Shown in pieces: positions 1-7,970 of a stretch of 64,000 nt of DNA (positions are counted from its first letter, which is position 1; each line of letters opens with the position of its first letter). Under the pieces are notes generated by a model. The model had not been told where the DNA came from. It did not search any database and was given only the letters and a program-made list of their open reading frames with translations. Both the position numbers and the translations under genes were made by a program. This stretch comes from Streptomyces zhaozhouensis (GTDB lineage Bacteria; Actinomycetota; Actinomycetes; Streptomycetales; Streptomycetaceae), in NCBI RefSeq assembly GCF_900230195.1, contig NZ_OCNE01000004.1, positions 186,001 to 250,000 on the forward strand. Reading direction: 5' to 3'.

Positions 1-359
1 CGGAGAAGAGGAGGGGGAAGCGAGAAGAACGCGGGGGAACCGGCGGGAAGACGGGCGGAAGGCGTGAGAGCGCTGTGTGCCCTGGTGCGTTCCGAGGCGG
101 AAGCGGGCAGTCACGCTGAGACAGCCGGGGCCGCCACCCCCCACAGGAGAGACCCCGGCTGTCCGCCGGACGCGGGCCCCTGACCGGGCCCGTTCGGCAC
201 TTCCTTCAGCGCCTCGGGACCGCTTTCCGTTACCGCGCGGATACGGCCGGATGCGCCATGGACGGCACCGCTGGGGACGCGTAGCGTTCAGAACCGAAGG
301 ACAGACAGTCACCACCGTGGGAACGAGTGTGCGGCCCGGAGGCCGCCAAGGGGGCGGGA
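1..359. other. Non-coding stretch before the ECF sigma gene
   Basis: I see no convincing gene here. The first 60 bases are purine-rich on this strand (many gga/gaa runs). Reading frames that stay open are rich in Arg and Pro and look like products of high GC. The last 30 bases should hold the promoter and ribosome binding site of the sigma gene that follows; an AG/GGGGCGGGAG-type purine run lies directly before its preferred GTG start. Confidence 0.5.
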
Positions 360-914
360 GTGCAGGGGGCAGACTGCGAGCTGACCGAGGCGGTCCATGC
401 CGCCCAGGGAGGCGACGAGGCCGCGTTCCGCGCGGTCTTCCGTGCCGTGCATCCCCGGTTACTCGGCTATGTGCGGACCATCGTGGCCGAGCCGGACGCC
501 GAGGACGTGACGGCCGAGGCGTGGCTCCACATATCGCGTGACCTCGACCGTTTCCAGGGGGACGCCGACCGGTTCCGCGGCTGGGCCGCCCGCATCGCGC
601 GCAACCGCGCGCTGGACCACCTCAGGGCGCGCGGCCGACGGCCCAGGGAGTGCGGCACGGACGAGACGGCGCTGGTCGACCTGCCGTCCTCGGCCGACAC
701 GGCGGAGGAGGCCATCGCCGCGCTGGGCACCAGCCGCACCATCGAGCTGGTCGCCGAGCTGCCGCAGGAGCAGGCCGGCGCCGTGATGCTGCGCACGCTC
801 TTCGGACTCGACGCGAAGCGCGCCGCGCTGCTGCTCGGCTCGCGCCCCGGCGCCGTCCGCACCGCCAACCACCGGGGTCTGCGCCGCCTCGCCGAGCTGG
901 TGGAACGGGCCTGA
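360..914 (+). CDS. ECF-type RNA polymerase sigma factor
   Basis: A sigma-70 family factor of the extracytoplasmic-function type, expected to direct RNA polymerase to a small set of stress or surface-related promoters. From the GTG at 360 it has about 184 residues. The region 2 core is visible as DAEDVTAEAWLHI followed by FRGWAARIARNRALDHLRA. Region 4 is visible near the C-terminus (ELPQEQAGAVMLRTLFGLD, then an HTH ending GAVRTANHRGLRRL). A GTG at 327 is an alternative start in the same frame; 360 is preferred because a GGGGGCGGGAG purine run sits just before it. No anti-sigma gene is visible beside it, so its control and target promoters cannot be told from this window. It is followed by a hairpin series and a terminator, so it is probably monocistronic. 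Confidence 0.85.
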   Translation: MQGADCELTEAVHAAQGGDEAAFRAVFRAVHPRLLGYVRTIVAEPDAEDVTAEAWLHISRDLDRFQGDADRFRGWAARIARNRALDHLRARGRRPRECGTDETALVDLPSSADTAEEAIAALGTSRTIELVAELPQEQAGAVMLRTLFGLDAKRAALLLGSRPGAVRTANHRGLRRLAELVERA

Positions 915-964
915 GGTGACGGGCCGGCGGGGCGCTGTAACGCAAACGCGGGGCGCGGCGCAGT

Positions 965-1122
965 AAGAAGCAGGCCGACTGGTCATCGGCCGACAGGGGC
1001 TCACCCGGAGGTCCCCCCCGTACCTCAGGGAGCCCCAGGCGCGGGCGGGGTGGTTTTCCCCCAGCCCCGCCCGCGCCATTCTTCGTCTTTCCCCGGAAGG
1101 GGCCGCCGAGCGGCCCCTTTTT
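965..1122 (+). ncRNA. Candidate structured small RNA with intrinsic terminator
   Basis: Four consecutive inverted repeats sit in the 450-base gap between the sigma gene and the glycosyltransferase gene: GGCCGA/TCGGCC (973-991); GGGGCTC/GAGCCCC (996-1036) enclosing GAGGT/ACCTC with a seven-C loop; a perfect 13-bp stem at 1038-1050 with 1065-1077 whose 14-nt loop has five Cs; and the terminator hairpin with T run at 1099-1122. Two C-rich loops ahead of a terminator recall the actinobacterial 6C RNA. That resemblance is from memory and not tested. It could also be the 3' UTR of the sigma gene. Confidence 0.45.
1099..1122 (+). terminator. Rho-independent terminator
   Basis: A perfect 7-bp stem GGGGCCG / CGGCCCC with loop CCGAG is followed directly by TTTTT. 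This is a textbook intrinsic terminator, uncommon in such GC-rich DNA. It separates the sigma gene and the candidate small RNA from the nonulosonic-acid cluster. Confidence 0.85.
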
Positions 1123-1348
1123 CTCTTTTCCCCCGGCCCCTTTTCTCTGCTCCCCGGCTTCTTGCGCACGCGCGGCCGGCGGGCGGCTCGGGGCGGCACA
1201 CCGGCAAGGTGGGGCGGTGGTAGCCGGGAGGTGAACGGCGTCGCCGAAGCAGGTGAACAGGGCGTCTGACGAGGCCAGTTCGGGTTTCTGTGCCGTGCTG
1301 TTAACGCCCCGTTGTCATTGAGTTGGTCCGCGACTCGAAACGGCTGCC

Positions 1349-1354
1349 TAACGT
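1349..1354 (+). promoter_or_regulatory. -10-like element of a leaderless glycosyltransferase mRNA
   Basis: TAACGT matches TAnnnT and lies 7 nt before the GTG at 1362, so transcription should begin at or next to the start codon. No Shine-Dalgarno sequence precedes that GTG. The -35 region is not obvious. Confidence 0.45.
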
Positions 1355-1361
1355 TCAGAAC

Positions 1362-2732
1362 GTGCCCGATTCATCCCCCACCAAGACCCGCGTGGCCGTG
1401 CTGGCGGACTCCGACACCCGGTGGAAGTGGGGCGCCCTGACGGCGCTCCGCATAGCCCCGGAGTCGGCCGTCCACGGCTACCTCCTCTGGGGCCGCGCCA
1501 CACCCACGGCGCGGCAGCTCGCGGAGGTGGGGGCCGAGGCCGAGGACCTGACCGAGATCAACGCGGTCGACTTCCTCGCCGAGCAGGGCCGCAGGGCCTC
1601 CGGGGAGAACGCGGAGCTGCCCCCGTTCGACGTGCTGGTGCTCTCCTGCGTCGGCGGCACCACCCAGGCCATGCTGCACGGGCTCGCCCGCGTCTGGGAA
1701 GGCGCCGAACGCCGCCCCGTCGTGGTCACCGGCTATGTGGGCGTCGTCTACGAGAAGCTCTCCGACGGGCTGCTGCTGCGCCACGGGGCCGATCTGGTCC
1801 TCGCCAACAGCCCCTACGACGTGCGCCGCTTCCGCGAGATCTACGACGGCGTCGGCGCCGGCAGCGGGTCCGTCACCCCCTGCGCCCTCCCGTTCCTCGG
1901 CGGCACCGCCCACGACCCGGGCCCCGCCGCGCGCGGCGAGCGGCCGACGCGGGTGGTCTTCGCCGTGCAGCCCTCGGTGCCCGAGGGGCGCGCGGAGCGC
2001 GCCTACCTGCTGGGGCGCGCCATGGCGCACGCCAGGCGCCACCCGGACCGCGAGGTGGTGCTCAAGCTGCGCAGCAAGCCCAGCGAGCACACCACCCACA
2101 TCGAGGAGCTGCCCTACCAGCGGCTCGCCGAGCGGGCGAAGGAGGAGTGGCCGGGCAACTTCAGCCTCGCCTACGGGAACATGGGCGAGGTCCTGGACAC
2201 CACCGACCTGCTGGTCACGGTCTCCTCGACGGCCGCCCTGGAGTCGCTGGAGCGCTCCATACCCACGGCCGTCCTCACCGACCTCGGCGTCCGCGAACCG
2301 CTGGGCAACCACTACTTCATCGGCTCCGGCTGCCTCGCCTCCTGGGACGAGATCGACGACGGCCTGATCCCGACCCCCGACCCCGGCTGGCTCGCCGACC
2401 AGGGCATCACCCGGGGCGCCTCCAGCGTGGAGAGCGGCTTCACCGCCGCGCGCGGCAGGCTCGCCGCCCTGCTCGACGAGCGCGCGCGGGCCGGGCTGCC
2501 CCCGTTGGCCCCCTACTACACGACGCGCACCGCGCCCGGCTACCTGCCGAGGCTGCTCGCCCGCCACGGACTCGACCCCAAGGGCGAGCCGCTGGCCGAC
2601 CAGCCCACCAACGCCTCCGACGCGGGCCTGCGCGGCGCCTCCAAGAAGCTGCTGCGCCGCACCGCACGCGGCGCCTACCGCGCGGGCGCCCAGCGCGTCG
2701 CCCCCCTCATCCGCCGCTGGGGCCAGCTGTGA
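1362..2732 (+). CDS. DUF6716-type putative glycosyltransferase of nonulosonic-acid cluster
   Basis: About 456 residues with a GT-B-like layout. An N-terminal Rossmann-type strand and turn (RVAVLADSD, residues ~10-18) is followed by a central HGADLVLANSPYDVRRF segment. A C-terminal VSSTAALESLERSIPTAV stretch near residue 287 resembles nucleotide-sugar-binding sites in capsule glycosyltransferases. I recognise the family as one annotated DUF6716 in streptomycetes, usually next to neuA and neuB. It probably helps assemble a nonulosonic-acid wall polymer; donor and acceptor cannot be read from sequence. A TTG at 1323 would add 13 residues. The GTG at 1362 is preferred because TAACGT lies 7 nt before it. 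It heads an operon with neuA (53-base gap) and neuB. Confidence 0.75.
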   Translation: MPDSSPTKTRVAVLADSDTRWKWGALTALRIAPESAVHGYLLWGRATPTARQLAEVGAEAEDLTEINAVDFLAEQGRRASGENAELPPFDVLVLSCVGGTTQAMLHGLARVWEGAERRPVVVTGYVGVVYEKLSDGLLLRHGADLVLANSPYDVRRFREIYDGVGAGSGSVTPCALPFLGGTAHDPGPAARGERPTRVVFAVQPSVPEGRAERAYLLGRAMAHARRHPDREVVLKLRSKPSEHTTHIEELPYQRLAERAKEEWPGNFSLAYGNMGEVLDTTDLLVTVSSTAALESLERSIPTAVLTDLGVREPLGNHYFIGSGCLASWDEIDDGLIPTPDPGWLADQGITRGASSVESGFTAARGRLAALLDERARAGLPPLAPYYTTRTAPGYLPRLLARHGLDPKGEPLADQPTNASDAGLRGASKKLLRRTARGAYRAGAQRVAPLIRRWGQL

Positions 2733-2785
2733 ACGCCCACCCCTCGGCCACCGCACCGAACCGACCCACAACGAAGGCGTGAGCC

Positions 2786-4027
2786 ATGAGCACAGTGCTG
2801 GCCGTGATCCCCGCGCGCGGAGGCTCCAAGGGAGTTCCCGGTAAGAACCTCGCGCCCGTCGGCGACGCCCCGTTGATCACCCGCGCGGTGCGGGAGTGCC
2901 GGGCCGCGCGCCTGCTGACCTCCGTGGTGGTCTCCACCGACGACCCGGGCATCGCCGCCGCGGCGCACGCCGCCGGAGCCGAGGTCATCGAACGCCCGGA
3001 GGACATCTCCAGCGACACCGCGACCAGCGAGGCCGCCGTCCTGCACGCCATGGGCGTCTACGAGGAGCGCCACCGCGTCAAGGTCGACGTGGTGCTGCTG
3101 GTGCAGTGCACCAGCCCGTTCATCAGCCGCGAGGAGATCGACGGCGTCGCCGCCGCCGTCCTCGACGGCGCCGACACCGCGCTGACCGTCGCCCCGTTCC
3201 ACGGCTACGTCTGGCGCGAGGCCGCCGCCACCGGCGGCCAGGGCGTCAACCACGACAAGGCGTACCGCCCCCGCCGCCAGGACCGGCCGCAGGACCTGCT
3301 GGAGACCGGCGCCGCCTACGCGATGCGCGCCTCCGGCTTCCGCGCCGAGCGGCACCGCTTCTTCGGCCGCACCGAGCTGGTGCGCGCCGACCCCGCGCGG
3401 GTGCTGGAGATCGACGACCCGCACGACCTGGCCCGCGCCCGCGCGCTGGCCCCGCTGCTGGACGGCGGACGGAACGCGATAGCCACCGGGACCTCGGTCG
3501 ACCACGAGAGCTACTCGCGCTTCCCGCACTTCCCCGACTATCTGCCCACCCGCGCCGACGTGGACGCGGTGGTGCTCGACTTCGACGGCACCCAGACCGA
3601 CGACCGGGTGCTCGTCGACTCCGAGGGACGGGAGACGGTCTCGGTCCACCGCGGCGACGGGCTCGGCATCGCCGCGCTGCGCCGGGCCGGGATGCCCCTG
3701 TTGATCCTGTCCACGGAGGAGAACCCGGTGGTCGCCGCCCGGGCGCGCAAGCTGCGCATCCCGGTGATGCACGGCGTCGACCGGAAGGACCTCGCCCTCA
3801 AGCAGTGGTGCGAGGAAGCAGGAATCGCCCCGGAGCGCGTGCTCTACGCGGGCAACGACGTCAACGACCTGCCGTGCTTCCACCTGGTCGGCTGGCCTGT
3901 GGCCGTCGCCAGTGCCCATGACGTCGTGCGCTCCGCCGCCCGCGCTGTCACCTCAGCGCCGGGCGGGTCGGGCGCCGTCCGCGAGATCGCCTCGTGGCTC
4001 CTCGGAAAGGAACTGACAGCATCATGA
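2786..4027 (+). CDS. neuA: Acylneuraminate cytidylyltransferase fused to HAD phosphatase
   Basis: A bifunctional protein of 413 residues. The N-terminal domain (about 1-230) is a CMP-nonulosonate synthetase: it opens with the CTP-binding signature AVIPARGGSKGVPGKNL and contains LVQCTSPF and LETGAAYAMR. The C-terminal domain (about 255-413) is a KdsC-like HAD hydrolase with motif I DFDGTQTDD (~264), a motif II serine in LSTEEN, a lysine in RKDLALK and motif IV GNDVNDLPC (~358). The first domain would activate a sialic or Kdn-type sugar as CMP-sugar. The second suggests that a 9-phosphate intermediate is dephosphorylated by the same polypeptide. The stop overlaps the neuB start (ATGA), so the two are translationally coupled. 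The substrate (Neu5Ac or Kdn) is inferred, not seen. Confidence 0.88.
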   Translation: MSTVLAVIPARGGSKGVPGKNLAPVGDAPLITRAVRECRAARLLTSVVVSTDDPGIAAAAHAAGAEVIERPEDISSDTATSEAAVLHAMGVYEERHRVKVDVVLLVQCTSPFISREEIDGVAAAVLDGADTALTVAPFHGYVWREAAATGGQGVNHDKAYRPRRQDRPQDLLETGAAYAMRASGFRAERHRFFGRTELVRADPARVLEIDDPHDLARARALAPLLDGGRNAIATGTSVDHESYSRFPHFPDYLPTRADVDAVVLDFDGTQTDDRVLVDSEGRETVSVHRGDGLGIAALRRAGMPLLILSTEENPVVAARARKLRIPVMHGVDRKDLALKQWCEEAGIAPERVLYAGNDVNDLPCFHLVGWPVAVASAHDVVRSAARAVTSAPGGSGAVREIASWLLGKELTAS

Positions 4028-4956
4028 CCGCAGGAAACCGGCTCCGTCAGCTCGGCGACCGCATCGTGGGCCCGGGCCGCCCGGTCTACATCACGGGCGA
4101 GATCGGCATCAACCACAACGGCGACCTGGAGAACGCCTTCGCCCTGATCGACGCCGCCGCCGAGGCCGGCTGCGACGCGGTGAAGTTCCAGAAGCGGACC
4201 CCCGAGATCTGCACCCCCCGCGACCAGTGGGAGATCGAGCGGGACACCCCCTGGGGCCGGATGACGTACATCGACTACCGGCACCGGGTCGAGTTCGACG
4301 CCGACGACTACCGGGCGATCAACGAGTACTGCGTCAAGCGCGGGCTCCACTGGTTCGCCTCCCCGTGGGACACCGAGGCCGTCAACTTCCTGGAGGACTT
4401 CGACGTCCCCGCCTACAAGGTGGCCTCCGCCTCCCTCACCGACGACGAGCTGCTGCGCGCCCTGCGCGCCACCGGCCGCACCGTCATCCTCTCCACCGGG
4501 ATGTCGACGCCGCAGCAGATCCGGCACGCGGTCGAGGTGCTCGGCAGCGAGAACATCCTGCTCTGCCACGCCACCTCCACCTACCCGGCCAAGGCCGAGG
4601 AGCTCAACCTGCGGGTGATCCACACCCTCCAGGCCGAGTACCCCAACGTGCCGATCGGCTACTCGGGCCACGAGACCGGCCTCCAGACCACGCTGGCCGC
4701 CGTCGCCCTCGGCGCGGTCTTCGTCGAACGCCACATCACCCTGGACCGCGCCATGTGGGGCTCGGACCAGGCCGCCTCGGTCGAGCCGCAGGGCCTGACC
4801 CGGCTGGTGCGGGACATCCGGATCATCGAGGAGTCCCTGGGCGACGGCGTGAAGAAGGTCTACGACAGCGAGCTGGCTCCGATGAAGAAGCTGCGCCGCG
4901 TCAAGGGCGTCGTCGCCGAGCGCGGCGAGAGCTCCCCCGAGCCGGCCTCGGTCTGA
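4024..4956 (+). CDS. neuB: Nonulosonate synthase (NeuB family), no SAF domain
   Basis: A TIM-barrel condensing enzyme of about 310 residues, expected to join phosphoenolpyruvate to an N-acyl-mannosamine or mannose (or its phosphate). The NeuB signature is clear: ITGEIGINHNGDLENAF (from ~22), DAVKFQKRTPEICTP, FASPWDTEAVNFL, PAYKVASASLTD, LSTGMSTPQQI, CHATSTYP, IGYSGHE and ERHITLDRAMWGSDQAASVEP. The usual C-terminal SAF (antifreeze-like) domain of about 60 residues, which reaches into the partner active site in well-studied NeuB dimers, is missing. The chain ends about 35 residues after the barrel motifs. The ATG overlaps the neuA stop codon. The HAD partner and the lack of SAF point to a non-standard, possibly Kdn-9-phosphate, route. 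Confidence 0.88.
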   Translation: MTAGNRLRQLGDRIVGPGRPVYITGEIGINHNGDLENAFALIDAAAEAGCDAVKFQKRTPEICTPRDQWEIERDTPWGRMTYIDYRHRVEFDADDYRAINEYCVKRGLHWFASPWDTEAVNFLEDFDVPAYKVASASLTDDELLRALRATGRTVILSTGMSTPQQIRHAVEVLGSENILLCHATSTYPAKAEELNLRVIHTLQAEYPNVPIGYSGHETGLQTTLAAVALGAVFVERHITLDRAMWGSDQAASVEPQGLTRLVRDIRIIEESLGDGVKKVYDSELAPMKKLRRVKGVVAERGESSPEPASV

Positions 4957-5049
4957 GGCCGGACCGCCGGCGCCCCCGCGCGCCGGCTCCCACCACCCCG
5001 CCGACGCGGGAGCGTCACGCGGTCCGGACGGAGAGGTCCACAGAGGTCC

Positions 5050-6135
5050 ATGAGCGAACCCCAGACCAGGAAGGCCAGGACGGCCGGGGCGACGGAGACG
5101 GCCGAGACGCTGGCCTTCGCCGAGAGCCCGGTCCAGCTGCTCAACATCCTGGAGTGGGCCAGCGCCACCGAGACCGACTGCGCGGTGGTGGTGCTCCCTC
5201 CTCGTGACCCCACGACCCGTGGCCAGCTGCGCCGGATGGCGCGGCTGGCCAGGGACTCGGGGCACCAGGTCCGCTGGCAGGAGGCACGCGGCGGCGCCGG
5301 CGCGCCTCCCAGGACGCTGGCCGCGCTGGCCGGCCCGCTGCGCCGGGCCCGCCGGCTGGTGGTGGGGGACCCGTTCTCCCGCTATCTCCAACTGCTGCTC
5401 TCGCTCAGCCGCCCGCGCGACATCGTGGTGGTCGACGACGGCACGGCGACCATGGAGTTCGTCTCCCAACTGGCCAACGGCGAACGACTGGTCCGCTGGC
5501 ACCGGCCGTCCTCCCGGGGCGCGGCCGGTCTGCTCTTCGCGCCGGTCGCACGCCGGGCGGTGCACCGGCTCTCCCCGGCGCCCGGCCGGGTCGTGGAGAT
5601 CTTCACCGCGATGCCCGTGCGCCCCATCGAGGGGATCACCGTCACGGAGAACGCGTTCCCCTGGACGCGCCACTACTTCGGCAGGCCGCGCGTCACGGAG
5701 GGCGCCGACCTGGTCGGCACGTCGCTCGTGGAGACCGGGGTGCTGCGGGAGGACCGTTACCTCGCGGCCGTCGGGGACCTGGCCAGGCAGCACCACGTCA
5801 CCCGTTACTGGGCCCACCGCAGGGAGAGCGCGGAGAAGCTGCGCCGCCTGGGGGACGAGACCGGCGTCGAGGTGATCCGGCCCGACCTGCCGCTGGAGCT
5901 GGTGGCCAGGCGCGGGCCGATAGGCGGGACGATCCTGAGCTTCCCCTCCACCGTGGTGCACACCCTGCCCCGGGTGCTGGCGGACACCGACGTCCGGGTG
6001 CTGGTCTGCGACCTGGCGGAGGGCTGGTTCACCGACCGCGTCACGGCACGCGCCAGCGGTTTCCTCTCCGCCGTCACCACGACGGCCCGGGGCACCCACG
6101 GCCTGGTCTCCCTCCCGGCCCCCCAACAGACCTGA
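5050..6135 (+). CDS. Polysialyltransferase-like protein of the nonulosonic-acid cluster
   Basis: A protein of 361 residues that begins its fold with ESPVQLLNILEW, typical of bacterial sialyl- and polysialyltransferase-like proteins. It has an acidic DDGTATMEF motif near residue 130, comparable to the catalytic D/E-D/E-G motif of those enzymes. An RYWAHRRES segment lies near 252 and SFPSTVVHTLPRVL near 296, where the family carries its His and Ser nucleotide-binding residues. It probably transfers the CMP-activated sugar made by the two genes before it. It lies 93 bases after neuB on the same strand, probably in the same operon. A repeat block follows. The enzyme class is inferred from motifs; linkage and acceptor are unknown. 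Confidence 0.65.
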   Translation: MSEPQTRKARTAGATETAETLAFAESPVQLLNILEWASATETDCAVVVLPPRDPTTRGQLRRMARLARDSGHQVRWQEARGGAGAPPRTLAALAGPLRRARRLVVGDPFSRYLQLLLSLSRPRDIVVVDDGTATMEFVSQLANGERLVRWHRPSSRGAAGLLFAPVARRAVHRLSPAPGRVVEIFTAMPVRPIEGITVTENAFPWTRHYFGRPRVTEGADLVGTSLVETGVLREDRYLAAVGDLARQHHVTRYWAHRRESAEKLRRLGDETGVEVIRPDLPLELVARRGPIGGTILSFPSTVVHTLPRVLADTDVRVLVCDLAEGWFTDRVTARASGFLSAVTTTARGTHGLVSLPAPQQT

Positions 6136-6140
6136 CCCAC

Positions 6141-6382
6141 CGGCGTGGAGGGGGCGCGGGGAACTGCGCGAGCAACCCAACGACGGGCCGCACCCGAGAG
6201 CGCACCCCCGCCACCCCGCTACCGTGGTCGCACCCCAGCGGCCCAGCGGCGTGGAGGGGGCGCGGGGAACTGCGCGAGCAACCGAACGACGGGCCGCACC
6301 CGAGAGCGCACCCCCGCCACCCCGCTACCGCGGTCGCACCCCAGCGGCCCAGCGCCAGCGCCCAGCGCCCAGCGCCCAGCGC
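6141..6382. repeat. 106-bp tandem duplication with dispersed Streptomyces repeat
   Basis: Bases 6141-6246 are repeated almost exactly at 6247-6352; I see only two substitutions. Each copy starts with ggcgtggag and contains the dispersed element GGGGCGCGGGGAACTGCGCG (6151-6170 and 6257-6276) followed by AGCAACC. A short array of AGCGCCC units follows at 6351-6382. The block fills the gap between the polysialyltransferase-like gene and the amidohydrolase gene. Its near identity suggests a recent duplication. The rest of the gap to 6539 is AT-richer and looks like a promoter region. Confidence 0.85.
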
Positions 6383-6526
6383 AACTTCGGTCAGGAACAG
6401 GGCATTCACGCGCAAGCGTGGATAAGAGAGCACTCATACCCAGTCAGGCGGCGACCCAACCGAATATCTATGCATCTGTTGTGTGAACTTTGCATGATCG
6501 CCGGTCCATCAGCCGGTGATCGGGGC

Positions 6527-6532
6527 TAACCT
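6527..6532 (+). promoter_or_regulatory. -10-like element before the amidohydrolase
   Basis: TAACCT lies 7 nt before the GTG at 6540. No ribosome binding site is seen, which fits a leaderless transcript. Confidence 0.45.
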
Positions 6533-6539
6533 CGATCAC

Positions 6540-7739
6540 GTGAGTGATCTGCTGTCCCCTGAGTCCACCCCCACGACGCTCGACGACGCGCTGCGTGCGG
6601 AACTCATCGCCTTCCGGCGCGACCTCCACCGGCACCCCGAGCTGGGGAACCAGGAGGTGCGCACCACGGCCGTACTCAAGGACCGCCTGGAGCGGGCCGG
6701 CCTGGCCCCCCGCGTCCTGGACGTCGGCACGGGCCTGGTCTGCGACGTACGCCCACCCGGGGCGGAGGGGGAGATGCTCGCGCTGCGCGCCGACATCGAC
6801 GCGTTGCCCATCCCGGACACCAAGACGGTCCCCTACCGTTCCTCCGTCCCGGGGCGCGCCCACGCCTGCGGGCACGACGTGCACACCACCGTGGTCCTGG
6901 GCGCCGGCCTGGTGCTGGCGAGGCTGGCCGCCGAGGGGCGGCTGACCCGCCCGGTGCGGCTGATCTTCCAACCGGCCGAGGAGGTGCTGCCCGGCGGGGC
7001 GACGGACGCCATCGAGTCGCGCGTGCTGACGGGCGTCGGCCGCATCCTGGCCCTGCACTGCGACCCCAAGGTCGAGGCCGGCCGCATCGGCCTGCGCACC
7101 GGGGCGATCACCTCCGCCTGCGACCGCGTCGAGGTCACCCTCGCCGGCCCCGGCGGCCACACGGCGCGCCCGCAGCTGACCACCGACCTGGTCACCGCGG
7201 CGGCCAAGGTCGTCACCGAGGTCCCCGCGCTGCTCGGCCGCCGCGTCGACACCCGTGCCGGGCTCGCCATGACCTGGGGCCGCCTGACCACCGGCCACGC
7301 GCCGAACGTCATCCCGCAGTCGGCCGAGCTCTCCGGCACCATGCGCTGCCTGGACCTCGACACCTGGCGGCAGGCGCCCGACCTGGTGCACGCCGCGGTG
7401 GACGAGGTCGCCACGCTCTGGCGGGCCAAGTCCGAGATCCAGTACATCCGGGGCGTCCCCCCGGTGGTCAACGACCCGGGCTCCACCGCGCTGCTGGCCG
7501 AGGCGATGACCGCCAGGTTCGGCGGCGAGGCGGTGGAGTCGACGGAGCAGTCGCTGGGCGGCGAGGACTTCTCCTGGTATCTGGAGCAGGTGCCCGGCGC
7601 CATGGCCCGCCTCGGGGTCCGGCCGCGCGGGGACGCCTCGGGCACCATCAGGGACATCCACCAGGGCGACTTCGACGTGGACGAGCACGCGATCTCCGTC
7701 GGTGTCGACCTGCTGACGGCCGCCGCGCTGCTCGGCTGA
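6540..7739 (+). CDS. M20D-family amidohydrolase (aminoacylase / peptidase-like)
   Basis: A zinc- or manganese-dependent amidohydrolase of about 399 residues, expected to cleave the amide bond of N-acyl amino acids or a similar compound in the cytoplasm. Family motifs are in order: FRRDLHRHPELG, ALRADIDALPI, HACGHDVHTT (metal-binding Cys/His, ~107), FQPAEEVLPGGA with the catalytic glutamates, LHCDP, GPGGHTARP in the lid domain, and SLGGEDFSWYLEQVPGAM near the end carrying the last metal site. GTG 6540 is chosen because TAACCT sits 7 nt upstream; GTG 6516 would add eight residues. It stands just before the nucleoside transporter operon, but a 230-base gap and a separate promoter there suggest it is independent. 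The natural substrate is unknown. Confidence 0.85.
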   Translation: MSDLLSPESTPTTLDDALRAELIAFRRDLHRHPELGNQEVRTTAVLKDRLERAGLAPRVLDVGTGLVCDVRPPGAEGEMLALRADIDALPIPDTKTVPYRSSVPGRAHACGHDVHTTVVLGAGLVLARLAAEGRLTRPVRLIFQPAEEVLPGGATDAIESRVLTGVGRILALHCDPKVEAGRIGLRTGAITSACDRVEVTLAGPGGHTARPQLTTDLVTAAAKVVTEVPALLGRRVDTRAGLAMTWGRLTTGHAPNVIPQSAELSGTMRCLDLDTWRQAPDLVHAAVDEVATLWRAKSEIQYIRGVPPVVNDPGSTALLAEAMTARFGGEAVESTEQSLGGEDFSWYLEQVPGAMARLGVRPRGDASGTIRDIHQGDFDVDEHAISVGVDLLTAAALLG

Positions 7740-7902
7740 GGTGACGCGCGGTCACGGTGTTGTCCACGGGGGCGCGGGCCGAGGGGCCCGCGCCCTCCGG
7801 CGGCCGCCGTGTCAGTGACGTGGACCACCCGTCATCGTTGCCTCCACGTTGCCTTAACACCGATCTGATAACGGGGCCAAACGTGAGGCTGTCTCCCCTG
7901 TT

Positions 7903-7914
7903 CTACGCGCGTTA
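7903..7914. promoter_or_regulatory. Nucleoside-regulon operator, site 1 (bmp operon)
   Basis: CTACGCGCGTTA differs in two end bases from the perfect palindrome CTACGCGCGTAG found at three other nucleoside genes in this window. It abuts and overlaps the likely -10 hexamer TACGAT (7913-7918) of the transporter operon, the position expected for a repressor site. A small hairpin, AGCGCC/GGCGCT (7928-7945), lies in the leader, followed by a GAAGGG ribosome binding site. Confidence 0.65.
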
Positions 7915-7970
7915 CGATCGGCCCAACAGCGCCGTAAGAGGCGCTTTCAAACCCGAAGGGATCGGTCCTC

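Noticed and set aside
77..541. Open frame overlapping the sigma gene start
   Set aside because: Arg/Pro/Gly-rich, no family motif, overlaps the sigma factor gene in another frame; a product of high GC.
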